From an uncultured Alphaproteobacteria bacterium (GTDB lineage: Bacteria; Pseudomonadota; Alphaproteobacteria; HIMB59), in the NCBI GenBank assembly GCA_902546975.1, contig CACCLU010000004.1:25134-89133 (forward strand): a stretch of 64,000 nt of DNA. Direction: 5' to 3'. The position numbers and the translations under genes are program-made. The notes beneath the pieces were generated by a model. It had not been told where the DNA came from, ran no database searches, and saw only the letters and a program-made list of their open reading frames with translations. Shown piece after piece: positions 59,876-64,000 of this stretch. Position 1 is the first letter of the stretch. Each line of letters starts with the position of its first letter.

Positions 59876-60792
59876 ATGGCATTCCTCTCAAAGTAATTTA
59901 GTAAGCCACTATAATTATCAATAACTGAAATTTCTTTTTTTACTTTTTTGGAATTTGATATGTTACTAAGTGCAGTGAATATACTTTTTTTTAATAAATT
60001 AATATTTAAATATTTGTAATGCTCTAATTCATTTATTGTATTAATTATTGAAGCTGTCTTCTTTTTGACATTCTCAAGATCTAATTTTTCTAAAAAAAAA
60101 GCGTCTTTCGCAAATTGCCTACCAATCATAAATTGAGTAATATTTTTTGACTGAAAAAATTTAAAGGTTGCTAAATCATTAACCTCACCATTAGGAATAA
60201 GTTCCATTTCAGGAAATTGATCACAACACTCTAAAAATAAATTGTAATTGATTTTTGGAATTTTTCTATTTTTTTTGGTATCTAAGTTCAAAACACCATT
60301 TCTACAATGTATAAATACTTTTTTAATTCCTATTTCATTAAACAATTTAAGATAATCAAAAATATAAATCTTATCCTCATTCATACCTAAACCAAGTCTA
60401 CATTTTACCGATACATCTTTATTATATTTGATCAATTCATATAAACATTTTTTTACTAAGTCATACTTTTGGGTTAAAGCTAAACCAAGCATATTTTCTT
60501 GGACTCTAGAACTTGGGCAACCTAAATTAAAATTTACATGTTTAATAATATCTACTTTATTTAAAATATTTATTGCTCTTTTAATTTCTTCAGGATCTGA
60601 GCCTGCAATTTGAATGGCGCTTTTATTATTTTTTAAAAAATGCTTGGTTATTGTTTTAGTCTCATTGTGGATGATTGCTTTATCCACTATCATTTCAGAA
60701 AAGGTAGTTACACTATTTCCATAGATGTTTTCCACTAAACTTCTAAAATAGCAGTCTGTGTAACCCATCATTGGTGCTAAATAATAATTCAT
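59866..60792 (-). CDS. dusA: tRNA-dihydrouridine synthase (DusA-type)
   Basis: Reduces uridine to dihydrouridine in the tRNA D loop with FMN. 308 aa. The FMN/TIM-barrel start is APMMGYTD; NLGCPSSRVQE holds the catalytic Cys; VSVKCRLGLG, HCRNGVLN and IPNGEV are DusA-subfamily blocks. The gene starts the short dusA-glnE operon and is divergent from hisI across 66 bp. Confidence 0.88.
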   Translation of the reverse strand: MNYYLAPMMGYTDCYFRSLVENIYGNSVTTFSEMIVDKAIIHNETKTITKHFLKNNKSAIQIAGSDPEEIKRAINILNKVDIIKHVNFNLGCPSSRVQENMLGLALTQKYDLVKKCLYELIKYNKDVSVKCRLGLGMNEDKIYIFDYLKLFNEIGIKKVFIHCRNGVLNLDTKKNRKIPKINYNLFLECCDQFPEMELIPNGEVNDLATFKFFQSKNITQFMIGRQFAKDAFFLEKLDLENVKKKTASIINTINELEHYKYLNINLLKKSIFTALSNISNSKKVKKEISVIDNYSGLLNYFERNAIWN

Positions 60793-60858
60793 CGAAAAAA
60801 TTCTTTTAATAATTGAAAAATACTTTAATAAAAGTAAAAATCATTAAAAATCAAGACA

Positions 60859-61191
60859 TTGGAAAATTTCAACATAAATCAACTAGTTTTTAATTCTGAT
60901 GGGCTAATACCTACAATTGCTCAAGAGAAGTCAACTAATGAAATTCTTATGATGGCCTATTCAAATAAAAATTCTATTGAAATGACAGTAAAAACAAAAA
61001 AAGCTCACTTTTGGAGTAGAAGTAAAAAAAAATTATGGTTAAAAGGCGAAACTTCTGGCAATAAGCTTAATATTATTAATATTTATACTGATTGTGACAG
61101 TGACGCTTTAATTTATGAAGTTGAGCTTGAAGGAATTGGCGCTTGTCATACGGGTAAAAAAAGTTGTTTTTATAAAAAATTAGAATTATGA
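60859..61191 (+). CDS. hisI: phosphoribosyl-AMP cyclohydrolase
   Basis: Third step of histidine synthesis. 110 aa, a free HisI without HisE fusion. Signatures are HFWSRSKKKLWLKGETSG, DCDSDALIYEV and GACHTGKKSCFY with the zinc cysteines. The start is TTG 60859; no ATG lies upstream of the conserved core, and no clear Shine-Dalgarno is seen. Other his genes are not in the window. Ends in an ATGA overlap with thrS. Confidence 0.9.
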   Translation: MENFNINQLVFNSDGLIPTIAQEKSTNEILMMAYSNKNSIEMTVKTKKAHFWSRSKKKLWLKGETSGNKLNIINIYTDCDSDALIYEVELEGIGACHTGKKSCFYKKLEL

Positions 61192-62972
61192 GCGATATAA
61201 TAGCATTTAAAGACTCGAATAATAATTATTGGGATACTGAAGTTGAAAATAGCACTCCCATTAAACCTAAATCTGATGATGCATTAAATATAATGCGCCA
61301 CGATATGGCTCATATCTTGGCTGAAGCTGTAATTACTCTTTTTCCAAATGCTAAACCAACTATTGGCCCTTTTATAAAGAACGGTTTTTATTATGACTTT
61401 GATATGGAAAGCACTCTCTCAGATGATGACTTAGCTAATATAGAAAAAAAAATGAAAGAAATTCTCTCAGAGGGAAGAAACTTTTTAAAGAGAGCTGTAA
61501 CTAAAAAAGAGGCATCAGAAATATTTAAAGATAATAAATATAAATTGGAGCTTATTAATAATTTAGATAATTCTGATGAAATAACACTCTATGAGCAAAA
61601 AAATTTTACTGATCTTTGTAAAGGTCCTCATCATAAAAGCACAAAAGATTATAATGCCAGCTTTAAAATAACAAATGTATCAGGGGCTTATTGGAGAGGT
61701 ATTAGCACTAACAAAATGCTTCAAAGAATTTATGCAACCGCTTGGTATTCTGAAAAAGAACTTCGTATTTATTTAAAAAATTTAGAAGAGGCTAAAGAAA
61801 GAAATCATAGAAGATTAGGCACTGATATGGGTTTGTTCCTTTTAACTGATTTATCAGCAGGGAATGTATTTTGGAAAGACAAAGGCTTAACCTTGTATCA
61901 AAATATTGAAAAATATATTCGCTCTGAGCAACAAAAACTTAATTATTTTGAAGTAAAAACACCTGAGCTAGTATCAAATGAGCTTTGGATAAAGTCTGGT
62001 CATTGGGACAATTTTAAAGAAAATATGTTTACTTCAGAAACTGACAACAAGACATTTGCACTAAAACCTATGAACTGTCCATGTCATATTGTTTTATTTA
62101 ACTCTCAACTAATAACTTACAAAGATTTACCACTTAGATACTCTGAGTTTGGTAAGTGTCATAGATACGAACCCTCTGGAGCTCTAAATGGATTATTTAG
62201 GGTCAGAGGTTTTACTCAAGATGATGCCCACATATTTTGTTCTGCAGAACAAATATATGATGTTTGTAATGAGACAACCCTATTAATTGAGAGAGTGTAT
62301 AAAAAGTTCGGATTTGAAAAAATAAAATATAATATTTCTACTCGCCCAGAAAAAAGTATTGGCACGCAAGAAAACTGGGACAATGCAGAAAATCAGTTAA
62401 AAAAAGTTTTAAAAGACAACAATAAAGAATTTAATATTTTAGAGGGTGAAGGAGCATTCTATGGTCCAAAAATAGAATTTACATTAGAGGACTCACTGGG
62501 TCGAGAGTGGCAATGTGGAACGATACAAATTGACTTCAATCTCCCTGATAGATTGGGTGCAAAATACAAAGACAAAGATGACAAAAATCAAGTTCCAATA
62601 ATGATACACCGAGCAGTCGTCGGATCTCTAGAAAGGTTTATAGCAATTATTCTTGAAAACACTAATGGCTGGCTTCCCTTATTTGTTACGCCTATACAAC
62701 TTGCAATTCTCCCTGTGTCCGAAAAATTTGTTGATCATAGTAACCGAATTAAAGGGGAGCTTCAAAAACTGGGTGTAAGAGTAATTGTTGATGGATCTGA
62801 TAACAAATTGGGTTATAAAATAAGAAATTCTGTTTCTAAAAAGATACCCTATTCTCTTGTAATGGGTGAGAAAGAGATTGAGTCAGACTCATTTACTCTA
62901 AGAAGTAATGAGGGTAAGAATACTTCTTTTGATGATATTAAAACTCTCTCAGATTTCTTTATCAGTAATTAA
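61188..62972 (+). CDS. thrS: threonyl-tRNA synthetase lacking the TGS domain
   Basis: Charges tRNA with threonine. 594 aa (E. coli 642). The editing domain begins almost at once with RHDMAH (His38, His42); in E. coli about 73 residues, mostly a TGS domain, precede this point, here only 37. The catalytic core is complete with zinc ligands in MNCPCHIVLF, DDAHIF and MIHRAVVGSLERF, and an anticodon domain closes the protein. Coupled to hisI by ATGA. Confidence 0.94.
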   Translation: MSDIIAFKDSNNNYWDTEVENSTPIKPKSDDALNIMRHDMAHILAEAVITLFPNAKPTIGPFIKNGFYYDFDMESTLSDDDLANIEKKMKEILSEGRNFLKRAVTKKEASEIFKDNKYKLELINNLDNSDEITLYEQKNFTDLCKGPHHKSTKDYNASFKITNVSGAYWRGISTNKMLQRIYATAWYSEKELRIYLKNLEEAKERNHRRLGTDMGLFLLTDLSAGNVFWKDKGLTLYQNIEKYIRSEQQKLNYFEVKTPELVSNELWIKSGHWDNFKENMFTSETDNKTFALKPMNCPCHIVLFNSQLITYKDLPLRYSEFGKCHRYEPSGALNGLFRVRGFTQDDAHIFCSAEQIYDVCNETTLLIERVYKKFGFEKIKYNISTRPEKSIGTQENWDNAENQLKKVLKDNNKEFNILEGEGAFYGPKIEFTLEDSLGREWQCGTIQIDFNLPDRLGAKYKDKDDKNQVPIMIHRAVVGSLERFIAIILENTNGWLPLFVTPIQLAILPVSEKFVDHSNRIKGELQKLGVRVIVDGSDNKLGYKIRNSVSKKIPYSLVMGEKEIESDSFTLRSNEGKNTSFDDIKTLSDFFISN

Positions 62973-62980
62973 CTATTAAA

Positions 62981-63007
62981 AAGTTAATTTATAAAATAAG
63001 TTAATTT
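62981..63007. repeat. short direct repeat upstream of the DMT transporter
   Basis: AAGTTAATTT occurs at 62981-62990 and 62998-63007, start to start 17 bp, within the 41-bp gap between thrS and the transporter. It could be a slippage product, or paired sites for a regulator. Nothing else is seen in this gap. Confidence 0.35.
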
Positions 63008-63013
63008 CTTAAA

Positions 63014-63910
63014 ATGAGCGACCACATCAAGGCAGTAATTATAGTAGTTTTAAGTGGATTAATATGGAGTTTTGGACCACTTGTGGTCAAAAATATGATA
63101 GACCCTCAAATCTATCAACTCCCCTACCTTGTTATTAGAGGGCTTACAGTTGCAATTATCATCGCCACATATCTTATGCTAAATGAGCAAAAAGACTTTT
63201 TTATGAATGTAATCAAAATAGATAAAGTTTCTGTAATTGGTGGTCTTAGTTTAACAACAGCAATGGTTGGTTTTATTTATTCAATAAGCAATACAACTGC
63301 CGCAGTTACTCTATTTATGTTGGCGTTAATGCCTTTTTTAGCATCATTAATTGCCCTAGTGTTTATTAATGAGAAAATCTCAAAACAAAATTTAATAACT
63401 ATGATTATTGCATTTATTGGTGCTTTAATAATGATATATGCAAGTGCCTTTAGTGGATCCTTGTATGGATTAATTATGGGCTTTATATCAAGTCTTGGCT
63501 TTGCAGCATTCACAGTTGCTTTGAGAAGCAAAAGTAACTTTAAAAAATTTTATATTTTAATTTATGCAGGAATTTTTTGCGCAGCTATTTCCGCCTTTTT
63601 AATGATTTTTAATGATCAAGAAATCTATTTACCCTTCAGAAATATTCTTTTGAGTATGACTCATGGTTTGATCGTAGCAACTGGGCTTATCCTTTTTAGC
63701 ATTGGTTCAAAACAATTACTTTCGGGAGAACTAACAATGCTATCTTTATTAGAAGTAGTTGGAGGAATTTTTTGGGCGTGGCTACCTATTCTGGGTATCA
63801 ATGAAACACCAGATGTAAATACAATTATAGGAGGAATTATTATTTGCTTAGCTATCGCGATGAATTCATATCGTTTTGATAAAAACAGGCTTCAAAATTT
63901 AATTAGATAG
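63014..63910 (+). CDS. DMT-family (EamA) transporter
   Basis: 298 aa with ten predicted membrane helices in two EamA repeats (1-about 140 and 150-298), ending with a short basic tail. WSFGPLVVK near residue 18, and GELTMLSLLEVVGGIFWAWL in the second repeat, are typical of drug/metabolite exporters. Substrate cannot be told from sequence. Its last 8 nt overlap the tail of an opposite gene of the same family. Confidence 0.85.
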   Translation: MSDHIKAVIIVVLSGLIWSFGPLVVKNMIDPQIYQLPYLVIRGLTVAIIIATYLMLNEQKDFFMNVIKIDKVSVIGGLSLTTAMVGFIYSISNTTAAVTLFMLALMPFLASLIALVFINEKISKQNLITMIIAFIGALIMIYASAFSGSLYGLIMGFISSLGFAAFTVALRSKSNFKKFYILIYAGIFCAAISAFLMIFNDQEIYLPFRNILLSMTHGLIVATGLILFSIGSKQLLSGELTMLSLLEVVGGIFWAWLPILGINETPDVNTIIGGIIICLAIAMNSYRFDKNRLQNLIR

Positions 63911-64000
63911 TAAGACCAACAACACCAATGAAAGTTAAAGAGATGCCTAAAGTTTGAATTTTAGATATTTTTTCTTTTAAAACTAGTCTAGCCAATAAAA
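63903..64000 (-). CDS. C-terminal end of a second DMT-like transporter (partial)
   Basis: An open frame on the minus strand enters from the right edge and stops at 63903-63905. The 31 visible residues read LLARLVLKEKISKIQTLGIS followed by LTFIGVVGLTI, which matches the end of an EamA repeat (E-K-I...GI.L...GV). The family call is tentative because so little is seen. The stop overlaps the convergent transporter by 8 nt. Confidence 0.5.
   Translation of the reverse strand, partial: LLARLVLKEKISKIQTLGISLTFIGVVGLTI

Overview
The window is a gene-dense, very AT-rich stretch of bacterial chromosome. By eye GC looks like a quarter to a third; I did not compute it. Gene order points to an alphaproteobacterium: trpE-G-D-C-moaC-moeA-lexA, bamA/lpxD/fabZ/lpxA/lpxI/lpxB, tig-clpP-clpX-lon-hup-tRNA-Val-tRNA-Asp-nuoA..N-birA-coaX-rnj-DUF1467-proS-lolC-lolD-dnaE. 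ProRS is the short form and LpxI replaces LpxH. Tiny spacers, frequent gene overlaps, shortened proteins and Lys/Asn/Ile-rich composition suggest a streamlined free-living, probably marine, lineage of the SAR11/HIMB59/AEGEAN-169 type. The exact clade is an inference. The standard genetic code is used (TGA is a stop, Trp is TGG).

Layout. 1-3338 (minus): kdsA (3' end cut by the window edge), pyrG, secG, tpiA. 3370-13349 (plus), starting 31 bp away: a PpiD-like foldase, trpE-G-D-C, moaC, moeA, lexA, gltX, gltA. From 55689 down to 13321 almost everything is on the minus strand, about 42 kb. Read in transcription order it holds tRNA-His, tRNA-Leu, tig, clpP, clpX, lon, hup, tRNA-Val, tRNA-Asp, a secreted polysaccharide-lyase-like gene, the complete nuoA-N cluster for respiratory complex I, birA, coaX, rnj, DUF1467, proS, lolC, lolD, dnaE, then (after a structured leader) rpsB, tsf, pyrH, frr, uppS, cdsA, dxr, bamA, lpxD, fabZ, lpxA, lpxI, lpxB. 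55755-57549 (plus): glnB-glnA, meeting glnE-dusA (minus) tail to tail. 60859-63910 (plus): hisI-thrS and a DMT-family transporter, which meets the tail of a second DMT-like gene cut by the right edge.

Functionally this is core metabolism: tryptophan and molybdopterin synthesis, lipid A and outer-membrane biogenesis (LpxA/D/I/B, KdsA, BamA, LolCD), isoprenoid and phospholipid precursors, translation, protein quality control, complex I, and nitrogen assimilation through PII, adenylylatable glutamine synthetase and GlnE.

I see no CRISPR array, prophage, insertion sequence, toxin-antitoxin or defence system. The only clearly accessory-looking gene is the polysaccharide-lyase-like protein (48293-49474), placed between tRNA-Asp and nuoA. 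Other points of interest are a candidate autoregulatory rpsB leader RNA, several domain losses (GluRS zinc module, ThrRS TGS domain, prolyl-isomerase active sites of trigger factor and PpiD, DnaE PHP histidines), overlapping convergent gene ends, and an unusually high share of TTG start codons. No stretch over about 115 bp lacks a gene.
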